In this document: piece by piece, positions 25,306-33,618 of the stretch | Layout: each line of letters starts with the position of its first letter | Numbering within the stretch: the first letter of the stretch is position 1 | NCBI GenBank assembly: GCA_903922605.1 | Contig: CAIXUG010000006.1 | Coordinates: 1 to 64,000, forward strand | DNA from: an uncultured Verrucomicrobiota bacterium | GTDB taxonomy: Bacteria; Verrucomicrobiota; Verrucomicrobiia; Limisphaerales; UBA9464 | Direction of reading: 5' to 3' | DNA: 64,000 nt | Notes under the pieces: generated by a model | Told to the model about the DNA's origin: nothing | Seen by the model: the letters and a program-made list of their open reading frames with translations, nothing else | Databases searched by the model: none | Made by a program: the position numbers and the translations under genes

Positions 25306-27132
25306 TGGGCGATCGGGTGGTGTTTGTTAGGCCGCTTGGGCTGGGTCCAAGCCGCGCCGACGACGAATGATTTTTCCGGTGGCCCCGGGCTGACTCCGTA
25401 CAGCACCAAGACGTGGGGCACCTATGCCGGCGGCCTGCTGCAATCGGGCGCGCTGCGGCTCACCTACGCCACTGGCCAGAGCGGCCTGGTCCTTTTCAAC
25501 CGTACCGCCACCGGGCCGCAGCGCTCGGTGACGGCGGATTTCAACCTTTCGGCCACGACCGGGGCGGATGGCTTTTCCTTCAACCTGCTCAACACAGCCA
25601 CGTACGGCACGACCGGGCTGGGGCCGTTCGGCAATCAGAACACGCCCACACCCTTTGAGGAGCCGGTGCTGACCAATGCCCTTTCCGTCGCCTTCGACAT
25701 CTACGACCCCGACGACTACCAAAACCTGGGGCCACACGAGGTTTCGCTGCATTGGAACGGCACCGAGCTGGCCAAGCGGTCGAGCCCGGCCGATTTTCGC
25801 ACCGGGGCGTTTGTGCCGGTTCATATCGCGGTGGATTTTGTGCCCGGTGGGGCCGAAGTTACCGTTACCGTCGCCGGTAAATCGGTCTATGATCGGGAAT
25901 TCATCGCCGGACCGATTCCGTTCGAATCCCGAGTGGCTTTCGCGGCGCGGACGGGTGGCATTTCGTTCACCTCACGTCTTGATAACGTTAACGTTGATTT
26001 TGAGGACCCTTTTGTGGCCTTCGCACCGCCCCAAACGGTGCGGGTAATGGACCGCGTCTGGATCAATGGCGGCAACCGTACGCCGCAGAAGACCTCCGTG
26101 CTGCCCACGCCGACGCGGCCTTGGGAACGGGTGGTCCTGCGTGTGGAACTCAATCAGCCCACCAATGGCTTCGACGTGTACGACCGGCAGATGAACCTCT
26201 CGGTCACCTACGGCGGCCAGTCCTACGAGATCGCGCGTTTCATGACACCCTTTGGCCAGGGCGGCGTGTGGTACGCGGATGTCACCGACTTCCAGCCCCT
26301 GCTGCGGGGTAGCGTGCCCGTGACGGCCTTCATCGACACCTATGTGCCGGCGGCGGGCGGACAGTATGGGTCGGGCTGGCTGTACACGGCGGACCTGATG
26401 TTTTACTCGGGCGAGCCGGACTTCGCGGCCTTCAAGGTGCAGAACCTGTGGAACGGCGAGCCGCGCTATGGTGACCCGGCCGATCCTATCGCCAACTTTT
26501 TCAAGCCGCTCACGCCGGCGGTGGATAGCACGGCCACCAAGGTGAAGGTCCGCCTCATGGTGACCGGTCACGGGCAGGCCCCCAACACGGACAACGCGGC
26601 GGAATTCCTCTCTAAGGGCCGCACGCTCAAGGTCGGGACCACGCCCTTCTACAATGTGCTCTGGCGGAACGATTGCTATCTCAACCCCAACCGGCCACAG
26701 CCCGGCACCTGGCAGTATTCCCGCGCCGGCTGGTGCCCCGGTGCCCGGGTGGATCCGTGGGTGCTGGATGTCAGCGCGCTGGCCGTGCCGGGCCACACCG
26801 TGGCGCTGACCTACACCGCCGATCCATACACCAATACCTCGATTGATCAGGGGAATCCCGCCCGCCACTGGGTCGCCTCGCAACTGGTCTCCTTCCGCGC
26901 CGGCCCGACGAACGCGCCCAGCCTGGCCGTGACCAGCGGCCCGGCGGGCACCACCTTGAGCTGGCCGTCCTGGGCGCACCGCCATGAGCTGTTCTACAAC
27001 GCCCAGCTCGACGCGGACGGCTCGCATTGGTCGCGCGTGGCCCTGACCCCGACGGTCACCAACAGCACGTTTGTCGTGACGCTGCCCGCCGCGACGGAGA
27101 CGGGATTTTACTGCCTGCAGACCGGGCCGTGA
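25264..27132 (+). CDS. Secreted PNGase F-like amidase with N-terminal lectin-like domain
   Basis: 622 residues from GTG. The N-terminus has a signal peptide (WAIGWCLLGRLGWVQA). Residues about 35-265 look like an L-type lectin-like beta-sandwich (GADGFSFNLLNTA, VAFDIYDPDDY). The second part resembles peptide-N-glycosidase F: VTGHGQAPNTDNAAEF (about 434-449), then LWRNDCYLNPNRPQPGTW and RAGWCPGARVDPW (about 487), which is the typical PNGase F sequence pattern with its conserved Cys pair. The enzyme would cleave N-glycans from glycoproteins, extracellularly, with the lectin part recruiting the substrate; that function is inferred from family motifs. A C-terminal FFRI-like tail (TGFYCLQTGP) ends the protein. 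It follows the PEP-CTERM gene and its terminator and shares a duplicated leader with it. Confidence 0.78.
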   Translation: MGIPKLTVWNRAVWWAIGWCLLGRLGWVQAAPTTNDFSGGPGLTPYSTKTWGTYAGGLLQSGALRLTYATGQSGLVLFNRTATGPQRSVTADFNLSATTGADGFSFNLLNTATYGTTGLGPFGNQNTPTPFEEPVLTNALSVAFDIYDPDDYQNLGPHEVSLHWNGTELAKRSSPADFRTGAFVPVHIAVDFVPGGAEVTVTVAGKSVYDREFIAGPIPFESRVAFAARTGGISFTSRLDNVNVDFEDPFVAFAPPQTVRVMDRVWINGGNRTPQKTSVLPTPTRPWERVVLRVELNQPTNGFDVYDRQMNLSVTYGGQSYEIARFMTPFGQGGVWYADVTDFQPLLRGSVPVTAFIDTYVPAAGGQYGSGWLYTADLMFYSGEPDFAAFKVQNLWNGEPRYGDPADPIANFFKPLTPAVDSTATKVKVRLMVTGHGQAPNTDNAAEFLSKGRTLKVGTTPFYNVLWRNDCYLNPNRPQPGTWQYSRAGWCPGARVDPWVLDVSALAVPGHTVALTYTADPYTNTSIDQGNPARHWVASQLVSFRAGPTNAPSLAVTSGPAGTTLSWPSWAHRHELFYNAQLDADGSHWSRVALTPTVTNSTFVVTLPAATETGFYCLQTGP

Positions 27133-27169
27133 GACAATTCCTGTTCCGGCCGGGGAACGGGGTAAGTTC

Positions 27170-27625
27170 TCAGGCTGCAGGTGCGGTGATCGGTTGTTTC
27201 CACAGCATCAGCGCACCGTAGTGGGTGATTAACAGCATCCAGGACATGCTGGAGTCGAACAACCCAAGATCGTCGGAGGACGGATACCAGATGTCGGAGA
27301 AGTGTTCGGAAAAGTCCTTCAGGCTCATCTCGTCCACCTCGTCAAACCAGCCCCAATCCAGTAAGATCTCGGGACTGGGATTCACACCGTGCCGCTTCAG
27401 CAACGCCTCAAAGTCAAAGCGGTCGCAAGGCTCCACGTTTTCCGGAAGCGTTACGGTCAGAGTCAGGATTTTATCGATCAGTGCCCGATCGGCGCTCTCG
27501 CCCGGAAGGCCCAGGGCCGCAATGAACTTGCGCCGCAACAACGCACACTCCAGCGCAGAAAGTTCCCGGTAAATCGGGAATACTTCGCCCTCGCGCTCGC
27601 AGTTCAGGGTTTTGATTTGATCCAT
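27170..27625 (-). CDS. Hypothetical protein, 151 residues
   Basis: Start at 27625 (MDQIKTLNCEREGEVFPIYRE). Soluble and acidic, with no signal peptide; the C-terminal half is aromatic-rich (DWGWFDEVDEM, FSDIWYPSSDD, MSWMLLITHYGALMLW). No family recognised. Size, acidity and position in a stretch of small unknown genes resemble immunity or accessory proteins, but there is no direct support. It converges with the PNGase F-like gene. A second small ORF lies 55 bp upstream on the same strand. Confidence 0.5.
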   Translation of the reverse strand: MDQIKTLNCEREGEVFPIYRELSALECALLRRKFIAALGLPGESADRALIDKILTLTVTLPENVEPCDRFDFEALLKRHGVNPSPEILLDWGWFDEVDEMSLKDFSEHFSDIWYPSSDDLGLFDSSMSWMLLITHYGALMLWKQPITAPAA

Positions 27626-27680
27626 TTGCTGATGCCCCTGGACAGTTCCTGGCTGGGAACCACCAACGGACGAGTTCCGC

Positions 27681-27839
27681 TCAGAGCGGATTCTCCCGGT
27701 TCCAGCGTTGCGTGAAGGCGGATCTGGCACCGAACCGATCCGCGTGGCGGGCGCGCTCGCAGTATCCTTCCACAAAGGCCAGGTTCAGCCACGCGGCCGC
27801 ATGCTGGAGTAGTTCTTCAAGGTGATCCAAGGAGATCAT
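27681..27839 (-). CDS. Small hypothetical protein
   Basis: 52 residues from the ATG at 27839 (MISLDHLEELLQHAAAWLNLAF). The sequence is amphipathic-helical and then basic (CERARHADRFGARSAFTQRW). It is on the same strand as, and between, the response regulator and the 151-residue hypothetical. Codon use is not decisive at this length, and it could be a chance ORF. Confidence 0.3.
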   Translation of the reverse strand: MISLDHLEELLQHAAAWLNLAFVEGYCERARHADRFGARSAFTQRWNRENPL

Positions 27840-27897
27840 AGTTCGATAGCGACCCTGTCTCAGCGCGCAAAACAGCAAGCAGCGCGCGGGTAAATAA

Positions 27898-28299
27898 TCA
27901 TGCCGCTTGCTCTCCCGTCGTCGCCGGTGGCGGGAGCAGTTCCTGGATCGTGGTGATCAGCTTCGCAACGGGGAAGGGCTTGGGAAAGATGTGGCAGGCC
28001 CCCAGGGCTTTGGCGGCGGCCAGCTCAGCATACGGCGAATTGCGGGTGCCGGCAGTGATGGCGATGATCTTGACCGCCTTGTTCCGCTTCCGCAGCTCGA
28101 TGATGAGTTCAAGTCCGTCCAGCTCCGGCATGATGAGATCGGCGATCACCACGGCGTGGCTCGTGGGTTGATACAGGGCCAGGGCCTGCTTGCCCTGGCT
28201 GGCCTCCGTCACGGCGTAGCCCGCCTGCTCCAAGGCCATCCGCAGGGGAACGCGGAAAGAGTCATTGTCATCAATCAGCAGAATGCCAGGCAGGTTCAT
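27898..28299 (-). CDS. Stand-alone response regulator receiver protein (CheY-like)
   Basis: 133 residues, a single receiver domain. The acidic pocket is D10-D11, the phosphoacceptor Asp54 (VVIADLIMP), the switch Thr is in IIAITAG, and the conserved Lys is in FPKPF. No DNA-binding or enzymatic output domain follows; only a short Pro/Ala tail remains. The start at 28299 is chosen over 28332 because GILLIDDN then sits directly at the N-terminus as usual. No histidine kinase is adjacent, so the partner is encoded elsewhere. Confidence 0.88.
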   Translation of the reverse strand: MNLPGILLIDDNDSFRVPLRMALEQAGYAVTEASQGKQALALYQPTSHAVVIADLIMPELDGLELIIELRKRNKAVKIIAITAGTRNSPYAELAAAKALGACHIFPKPFPVAKLITTIQELLPPPATTGEQAA

Positions 28300-28468
28300 A
28301 AGGGGGAAATTGTCGGGGTGACTCGCCCCCAAACACTCGGGGGGAATAAAACAGATCCCTCCCCAATGTTACAGCCCGGGCTTTATGCGGTGATCGATCG
28401 TGATTTGTCCCTGGATCAGGGCCGTTGTCGTATCGGCGAATCCCTGCGGTTTTCTGATTTTTCTGATT

Positions 28469-28552
28469 TGGTGCACGCGAGAGGACTTGAACCTCCACTC
28501 CTTGCGGAACCAGATCCTAAGTCTGGCGCGTCTGCCATTTCGCCACGCGTGC
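28469..28552 (-). tRNA. tRNA-Leu (anticodon UAG)
   Basis: 84 nt including an encoded CCA (28469-28471). The acceptor stem GCACGCG/CGCGTGC pairs perfectly, with discriminator A. The anticodon stem CCAGA/TCTGG holds the loop CTTAGGA (anticodon TAG). A long variable arm (TTCCGCAAGGAG region) marks a class II tRNA, and the T-arm contains GGTTCAAGTCC. No integrase or attachment repeat was seen beside it. Confidence 0.95.
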
Positions 28553-28728
28553 CACCGCCGGTAGAAAAGCCCCGCCCCGCGGCGATGGCAAGCCGGTGCT
28601 AAGAGGGGGAAGAAGGCGGTTTGAATTTGGAAATCAGGAAAACAGGAAGGAAGAGCAGAGGGTTAAACAACTAAGCAACGAAGAAACAAAGGGACGGATC
28701 TGCGAGCGACCGCGCGAGGATGTCGGCG

Positions 28729-29646
28729 CTATTCTGCTCGCGGATCAAGGGCGTCTCTGAGGCCGTCGCCGATGAAGTTCAGGGCCAGCAGGGTCAGTGC
28801 GAGCACCGAGCCGGGGCAGACCACCAGCCACCAGTACACGCGGATCGGGTTGATCTGCGCGGCGCCTTCCGCGATGAGCGTGCCGAGGCTCGCCTGCGGC
28901 GGCTGGATGCCGAGGCCGAGGTAGCTCAGGAAACTCTCGTACAGCACGATGGCCGGCACCGTCAGGGTGAGGTATACGATCACGATGCCGGTCACATTGG
29001 GCAGGATGTGCCGGAAAAGAATGCGCGCGTGGCCCGCACCGAGCGCCTGGCTGGCCAGCACGAAAGGCCGGTGCCGCAACGACAGGACCTGCCCGCGGAC
29101 AATCCGCGCCATCGTGAGCCACGAGACCGCCCCGAGGCCGACGAAGAGGAACAGCAGCCGCGCGCTGCCGGAGAGGTCCGGCGCGATCTGGGCGAGCAGC
29201 CGCTTGAAGAGCGTCTCCAGCGTCGTGATGAGCACGATCACGAAGATGATGCTCGGCAGCGAATACAGCACATCCACGAAGCGCATCATCAGCCCATCGA
29301 GCCGGCCGCCGACATAGCCGGCCACGAGACCCCAGCACACGCCGATGACGAGGCTCACCGCCGTGCCCACCGCGCCGACGAGCAGCGAAATCCGCGCGCC
29401 GGCAAAGACGCGCGTGAACACATCGCGCCCATGCACGTCCGTGCCGAACCAGTGGGCCGCGCCGGGCACGGCGAACTGCGCGTCCGAACCGTGGTCCGCC
29501 GCGTGCGGGCTGAGCATCGGCACCAGCACCGCCAGCGCGAGCATGAGCAGGAGGAAGGCGGCGGAGACCATTGCGGGTTTGTTCCGGCGGAGGCGCAGCC
29601 AGGCGCGCTGGTTGGGGGTTAAGAAGGATGAGGAAGCGACGCTCAT
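28729..29646 (-). CDS. oppC: Oligopeptide ABC transporter permease, OppC/DppC family
   Basis: 305 residues. An N-terminal basic stretch with a first helix (AAFLLLMLALAVLVPML) and the FGTDVHGRDVFTRVFAGARISLLVG segment are diagnostic of OppC/DppC permeases. Five further helices follow, with the EAA loop around ALGAGHARILFRHILPN, which contacts the ATPase. The C-terminus NFIGDGLRDALDPR is the family ending. It forms the membrane channel with OppB. Its start codon overlaps the stop of the Imm50-like gene (ATGA at 29643-29646), so the two are translationally linked. No ATPase genes (oppD/oppF) follow within the window. Confidence 0.92.
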   Translation of the reverse strand: MSVASSSFLTPNQRAWLRLRRNKPAMVSAAFLLLMLALAVLVPMLSPHAADHGSDAQFAVPGAAHWFGTDVHGRDVFTRVFAGARISLLVGAVGTAVSLVIGVCWGLVAGYVGGRLDGLMMRFVDVLYSLPSIIFVIVLITTLETLFKRLLAQIAPDLSGSARLLFLFVGLGAVSWLTMARIVRGQVLSLRHRPFVLASQALGAGHARILFRHILPNVTGIVIVYLTLTVPAIVLYESFLSYLGLGIQPPQASLGTLIAEGAAQINPIRVYWWLVVCPGSVLALTLLALNFIGDGLRDALDPRAE

Positions 29647-30083
29647 GCGGCGGATTGGGGAACGAATGGCATCGCATCAACCACTTCGATGCCACGACAT
29701 TCAAACTGGCCGCTCAAGCCGAACACCGGCTCCAGAGTGACGATGAAACCTTCGTCAGAATGGCCCTCGGGCGACTTGAATTCCACCCGGAGCCAAAAGA
29801 TCGCGTTTTGATGATTGAAACCTGTGAGGTCGATTTTATCTGCATCCGTAAACTTTAGCGTGACCCGCGTACGCTTTCGGGAAACTAAGTGCCCTCGCGA
29901 ATTCACCTCGTTGGTCAGTTCCCAAACTTCGAAGACAAGTTTGAGCGTGGGCAACGGGAAATGCTCTTCGTCAGGTCGTTCAAGAGTCAACAAATGCACT
30001 TCAGCGTCATGAAAGGAGGGCCAGTAGCCGAAAATCTCCGTCAGCTTTGTAGCACCGGCAATGTGTGGAAGGATGTCGTTCAT
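29643..30083 (-). CDS. Imm50-like immunity family protein inside the opp operon
   Basis: 146 residues, soluble. The start IFGYWPSFHDAEVHLLTLER and, later, KIDLTGFNHQNAIFWLRVEF and FECRGIEVVDAMPF match my recollection of the Imm50 immunity family (WPSFHDAE and GF.HQN are its hallmarks). Members are predicted antidotes to polymorphic or contact-dependent toxins. The gene has lower GC than the permease genes around it and sits exactly between them: 6 bp after oppB and with an ATGA overlap onto oppC. No toxin gene is recognisable nearby. It may be an orphan immunity gene or have been recruited for another task. Confidence 0.65.
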   Translation of the reverse strand: MNDILPHIAGATKLTEIFGYWPSFHDAEVHLLTLERPDEEHFPLPTLKLVFEVWELTNEVNSRGHLVSRKRTRVTLKFTDADKIDLTGFNHQNAIFWLRVEFKSPEGHSDEGFIVTLEPVFGLSGQFECRGIEVVDAMPFVPQSAA

Positions 30084-30089
30084 AGACCC

Positions 30090-31004
30090 TCACTCATACT
30101 TCACCCTCGGATCGAGCAAGCCGTAGGCGAGGTCCACGACCAGGTTCATGACGAGCAGCAGCACGGCGTAGAGCAGCACAAGGCCGATTACCAGCGGGTA
30201 GTCGCGGCTGCGCGACGAATCCACGATGAACACGCCGATGCCGGGAATCTGGAAGATGCTCTCGACCACAAACGAACCGGTCAGCAGATCCGCGAGCATC
30301 GGTCCGCTGTAGGACACGACGGGCATCACCGCGAGCCGGAAGGCGTGCCGGGTGAGCACCGCGAATTCGCTGAGCCCCTTCGCCCGCGCGGTGCGGATGA
30401 ACTCGCTTTGCAGCGTCTGCGTCATGCCCTCGCGCATGAGCCGGGCGACGCGGCCCGCGAAATAGAGCCCGAGCGTGACCATCGGCAGCACGGCCTGGAG
30501 TGGCGCGCCCCAGAGCGCGGGCGGCAGCCAGTGCAGCTTTAGCGCGAAGATCATCGCCAGCAGCGGCCCGATCACGAAGCCCGGTACGCAGATGGACAGC
30601 AGCACGAGGAAGCTGCCGCCCCAGTCGGCCCATTCGCCGCGCCGCACAGCGGTGAAGAATCCGATGGGAATTCCTACGCCGACGGCGAAGCCAAACGCCA
30701 GCAGACCCAGCGACAGTGACACCGGCAAGCCCTGCCGGATGATGTCGGTGACGGTGTGGTTGCGGTATTTCAGGGAGAGGCCGAAGTCGCCGTGCAGGGC
30801 GTCGTTGAGCCAGCGGCCATACTGTTGCCAGACCGGTTCATCAAGGTGGTAGCGCGCGCGCAACAGCCGCTCGACCTCCGGCGAGGCGGGTGCGCGGTCG
30901 TGGTCAAACGGGCCGCCCGGCGCGAGCCGCAACAGCCCGAACGAAAGGCTGCTGATCACCAGCAGCAGCGGCACGAGAAACAGGATGCGTTTGAGGAAGA
31001 ACAT
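30090..31004 (-). CDS. oppB: Oligopeptide ABC transporter permease, OppB/DppB family
   Basis: 304 residues with six helices. The N-terminus RILFLVPLLLVISSLSFGLLRLAPGGP, the following GLSLKYRNHTVTDII and the EAA-type loop (TARAKGLSEFAVLTRHAFR) define OppB. The ending DLAYGLLDPRVKYE is typical. It pairs with OppC for peptide uptake across the inner membrane. The gene is separated from the substrate-binding protein upstream by about 570 bp of repeat DNA, which may uncouple or attenuate expression, and from the Imm50-like gene downstream by six bases. Confidence 0.92.
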   Translation of the reverse strand: MFFLKRILFLVPLLLVISSLSFGLLRLAPGGPFDHDRAPASPEVERLLRARYHLDEPVWQQYGRWLNDALHGDFGLSLKYRNHTVTDIIRQGLPVSLSLGLLAFGFAVGVGIPIGFFTAVRRGEWADWGGSFLVLLSICVPGFVIGPLLAMIFALKLHWLPPALWGAPLQAVLPMVTLGLYFAGRVARLMREGMTQTLQSEFIRTARAKGLSEFAVLTRHAFRLAVMPVVSYSGPMLADLLTGSFVVESIFQIPGIGVFIVDSSRSRDYPLVIGLVLLYAVLLLVMNLVVDLAYGLLDPRVKYE

Positions 31005-31092
31005 GGGGGCGTCAGGGCTGCTCTAGAAATTCCGTGGGGGCCTGATAACCCAGAATCGCGCTGCAAGAGAACGCTCCAATTGGATGAGAGTT

Positions 31093-31258
31093 CCCTTCCC
31101 CCTCACCCCGACCCTCTCCCTTGGGGAGAGGGAGAATTGTCGTCCGCCTTTTTGGCGAAAAACCGGTGCGGGAATGGCCGGACACGCTGCCGATAGCCGG
31201 CCAGGCGGCTTGGCTGCCCCCTCTCCCCAAGGGAGAGGGTCGGGGTGAGGGGGAAGGG
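31093..31258. repeat. 166-bp MITE-like palindromic element, copy A
   Basis: Ends are inverted repeats of at least 34 bp beginning CCCTTCCCCCTCACCCC and containing CCCTCTCCC. The centre has an AATGGCCGGAC motif. Three other copies lie at 43690, 46163 and 62040. Here it sits between oppA and oppB, in a gene-free stretch of about 570 bp together with the element at 31375. Confidence 0.85.
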
Positions 31259-31374
31259 CGTATCCGACGTCCAGTCGCGTACGATAGAAAAACGACGGAG
31301 GATTGCCGCAGTCCAAGACCTCGCGGACTTCGTACGCGGCAAGGCAAGCCGGAATGTCGTCGCGGGTACGACCG

Positions 31375-31529
31375 CGCGCCAGCGTCTTGGAGTGCGCGCG
31401 GCGGAGCGGAGCGCAGCCGCCGCTTTCGAATGGAAGCGATGGAGTGGACTAGCCTTGGTCGCAATTCACCAAGGGGTCCGGCGGACGAAAGCGGTGGCAA
31501 GCCACCCGCACTCCAAGACGCTGGCGCGT
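31375..31529. repeat. 155-bp palindromic element, family 2, copy 1
   Basis: The ends CGCGCCAGCGTCTTGGAGTG and its exact reverse complement bound the element. The inside has GCGGAGCGGAGCGCAG and GCGATGGAGTGGACTA. A second copy is at 50561-50714. On the minus strand it can be read as an open frame containing SWSAGGLPPLSS, but the same frame appears in the other copy, so it is repeat sequence rather than a gene. Confidence 0.8.
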
Positions 31530-31574
31530 TCAGCGCACACCCATCCCAACTTGAACGATTTCTTTTGGCGCTGT

Positions 31575-33200
31575 TCATTTCGTGCCGGAGTCAGGGATCC
31601 GCCGGATCGCGTTCAGCGGATGCACGTCGAGGACGTTGCCGAACATCCCCTCGATGCGCGTGGGCGAATTCAGCGTGAAACCCGACTCGAACCACAGCGG
31701 AATGATCGGCACCTCGTCGCGCACGAGCAGCGTCTCAGCGTCGCGCAACAGCAGCGCCCGCTTGCCGAGGTCGGCCTCGCTGGAGGCCTCATGCAGCAGG
31801 CGCTCATATTCGGGGTGACTCCAGCCGGTGCGGTTGTTGCCGTTGGCCTTGGTAAACAGGTCGAGAAAGGTGCTCGGGTCGTTGTAGTCACCGATCCAGC
31901 TGCTGCGGCTCAGGTCGTAGTCGAGCGTGCGCTGGGCGACGATGGCGACCTTCTTTTCGAGCGAACGGATCTCGATCTCGATGCCGAGCTCGCGCCGCCA
32001 GGTGTCCTGCAGCTCGACGGCCACGCGTTCGTTCATGCGGCCGCCGCCGCCGCCGGAGCTGTCGGCGAGGTAGCTGAGTTTGGGAAAGCCCTTCCCCTCG
32101 GGAAAGCCGGCCTCCGCGAGCAGCCGGCGCGCGAGTTCCGGGTCGCGGTGCTGGCCCTCGCCGCGCAGGTAGTTCGCGGTCGCGCCGGGCACGATTTGAT
32201 CCGCCGGCTCACAGGTGGGCGCGATGCGCTGGGTGAGGCGGGGTTTGTCCACGGTGAGCGCGAGCGCGCGGCGGACGCGGGGATCGTTCAGCGGTGGACG
32301 GGTCACGTTGATCCGCACGAAGTAGCTGCCGAGCATGGGGAACGTGTGGTAGTCGGGCGTCTTCGCGAGGACCGGCAGCAGCTCGGTGGGCACGAGCGGC
32401 TTGTCGAGGATCACGTCCACCTGGTGGTCCTCGTAGAGATTCAGCGCGGTGGCGGGCGACGACATCACGAGCAGGTCCACGATGCGGCTGCGCGTGTTCG
32501 CGGCATCCCAGTAGCGTTCGTTGCGGCGCAGGCGCACGCGGTCGCTGATGCGCCAGTACTCCAGCTCATAGGGCCCGCTGAAGGGCGGATGCCGCATGAT
32601 CCATTGGTCGCCATCGCGCTCGATCGCGGCGCGGGGCACGACCGAAAGCGTCTGAAACGCGCACAGGTCCAGAAACCACGGGCACGGATTGTCGAGGGTC
32701 GCCTCTACCGTGTGGGCATCCGGTGCGCGGACGCCGACCTGGGCAAAATCCTTGAGCTGGCCGGCGGAATACGCTTCCGCGCCGTGCAGCGGGTACATCA
32801 GGTTGACGTACTGGCAGGCGTTGGTGGGTTCGAGGACGCGCCGCCACGAATAGACGAGATCCGCCGAGGTGATCGGTTCACCGGTGGACCACGCGGCGTT
32901 GGTGCGGAGGTGAAAAGTGTAGTGGCGTCCGTCGGGGGAAATCTCCCAGCGCTCGGCGAGGGCCGGAAGGGCGCGGCTGGTGGCGGGATCGGGCCGGGTC
33001 AGCCCCTCGAAGAGGGGCAGCACTGCGCGCAGCTCCTCGATACCCGTGACCAGCAGCGGATCCAGTGAGCCGGGGTCCGGGCCGTTGATGACGGTGAGAT
33101 CGGCCGGGGGCTCCTGGCGGCAGCCGGCGATCAGCACCGCCAGGAGCAGAAAAGAAAACGCCCCCGGCAGTTTCCCGAGGGCGTTCAACAGCACCGGCAT
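31575..33200 (-). CDS. oppA: Oligopeptide ABC transporter substrate-binding lipoprotein, OppA family
   Basis: 541 residues. The N-terminus is a lipoprotein signal (FSFLLLAVLIAGC, lipobox LIAGC). The mature part follows the extracellular solute-binding family 5 pattern: NGPDPGSLDPLLVTG, LPLFEGLTRPDP, the ERWEISPDGRHYTFHLRTNA box, then DPRVRRALALTVDK. It captures peptides outside the inner membrane and delivers them to OppBC. It begins 18 bp after secG and continues the pgk-tpiA-secG run, an unusual link between glycolysis, secretion and peptide uptake. The permease genes follow after a repeat-filled gap. Confidence 0.92.
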   Translation of the reverse strand: MPVLLNALGKLPGAFSFLLLAVLIAGCRQEPPADLTVINGPDPGSLDPLLVTGIEELRAVLPLFEGLTRPDPATSRALPALAERWEISPDGRHYTFHLRTNAAWSTGEPITSADLVYSWRRVLEPTNACQYVNLMYPLHGAEAYSAGQLKDFAQVGVRAPDAHTVEATLDNPCPWFLDLCAFQTLSVVPRAAIERDGDQWIMRHPPFSGPYELEYWRISDRVRLRRNERYWDAANTRSRIVDLLVMSSPATALNLYEDHQVDVILDKPLVPTELLPVLAKTPDYHTFPMLGSYFVRINVTRPPLNDPRVRRALALTVDKPRLTQRIAPTCEPADQIVPGATANYLRGEGQHRDPELARRLLAEAGFPEGKGFPKLSYLADSSGGGGGRMNERVAVELQDTWRRELGIEIEIRSLEKKVAIVAQRTLDYDLSRSSWIGDYNDPSTFLDLFTKANGNNRTGWSHPEYERLLHEASSEADLGKRALLLRDAETLLVRDEVPIIPLWFESGFTLNSPTRIEGMFGNVLDVHPLNAIRRIPDSGTK

Positions 33201-33218
33201 GGCCGGGAGACTGGCGGA

Positions 33219-33611
33219 TTATTTGACGGGCGCAACCGCGTTGGTGGCCACCGGCGCGGCGATCTTCACGGCGTTGCTGGCGGCCGTCGACATGTTCGCC
33301 ACGACCGGCACGGTGTTCGTCGTCGCCGACTGGGCCAGGCCGCTGCGGATCAGGGCCGCCTTGCTGCGGCTGTTGTAGGCGCTCAGCGAGGCGATGAGGA
33401 CACAGAGGACGAGGAAGGTTCCCGCCGCATACTTGGTAAACTTGGTCAGGGCGTTGCCGGCACCCGCGCCGAACAGGGCGTCGGTCGCGCCGCCGCCGAA
33501 GGCCTGGCCCATGCCCGCCTCCTTTTTGGGAAGCTGGATCAGGACCAGAAGACAGAGAAACAGACAGGTGAGGAAGAGCACGAAGCTCAGGATGCCAATA
33601 AGCAGACTCAT
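33219..33611 (-). CDS. secG: Preprotein translocase subunit SecG
   Basis: 130 residues from the ATG at 33611 (an in-frame upstream ATG at 33692 would overlap tpiA heavily). Two hydrophobic helices flank the conserved cytoplasmic loop LIQLPKKEAGMGQAFGGG, the SecG signature, and a second helix follows (AAGTFLVLCVLIASL). The tail after residue 80 is Ala/Thr/Val-rich, low-complexity and longer than usual. SecG aids SecA cycling on SecYE in protein export. The gene lies 7 bp after tpiA; pgk-tpiA-secG is a common bacterial order. Confidence 0.92.
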   Translation of the reverse strand: MSLLIGILSFVLFLTCLFLCLLVLIQLPKKEAGMGQAFGGGATDALFGAGAGNALTKFTKYAAGTFLVLCVLIASLSAYNSRSKAALIRSGLAQSATTNTVPVVANMSTAASNAVKIAAPVATNAVAPVK

Positions 33612-33618
33612 AGATGGA

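Noticed and set aside
28469-28552. tRNA-Leu as an integration site
   Set aside because: No integrase and no repeat of the tRNA 3' end was seen on either side.
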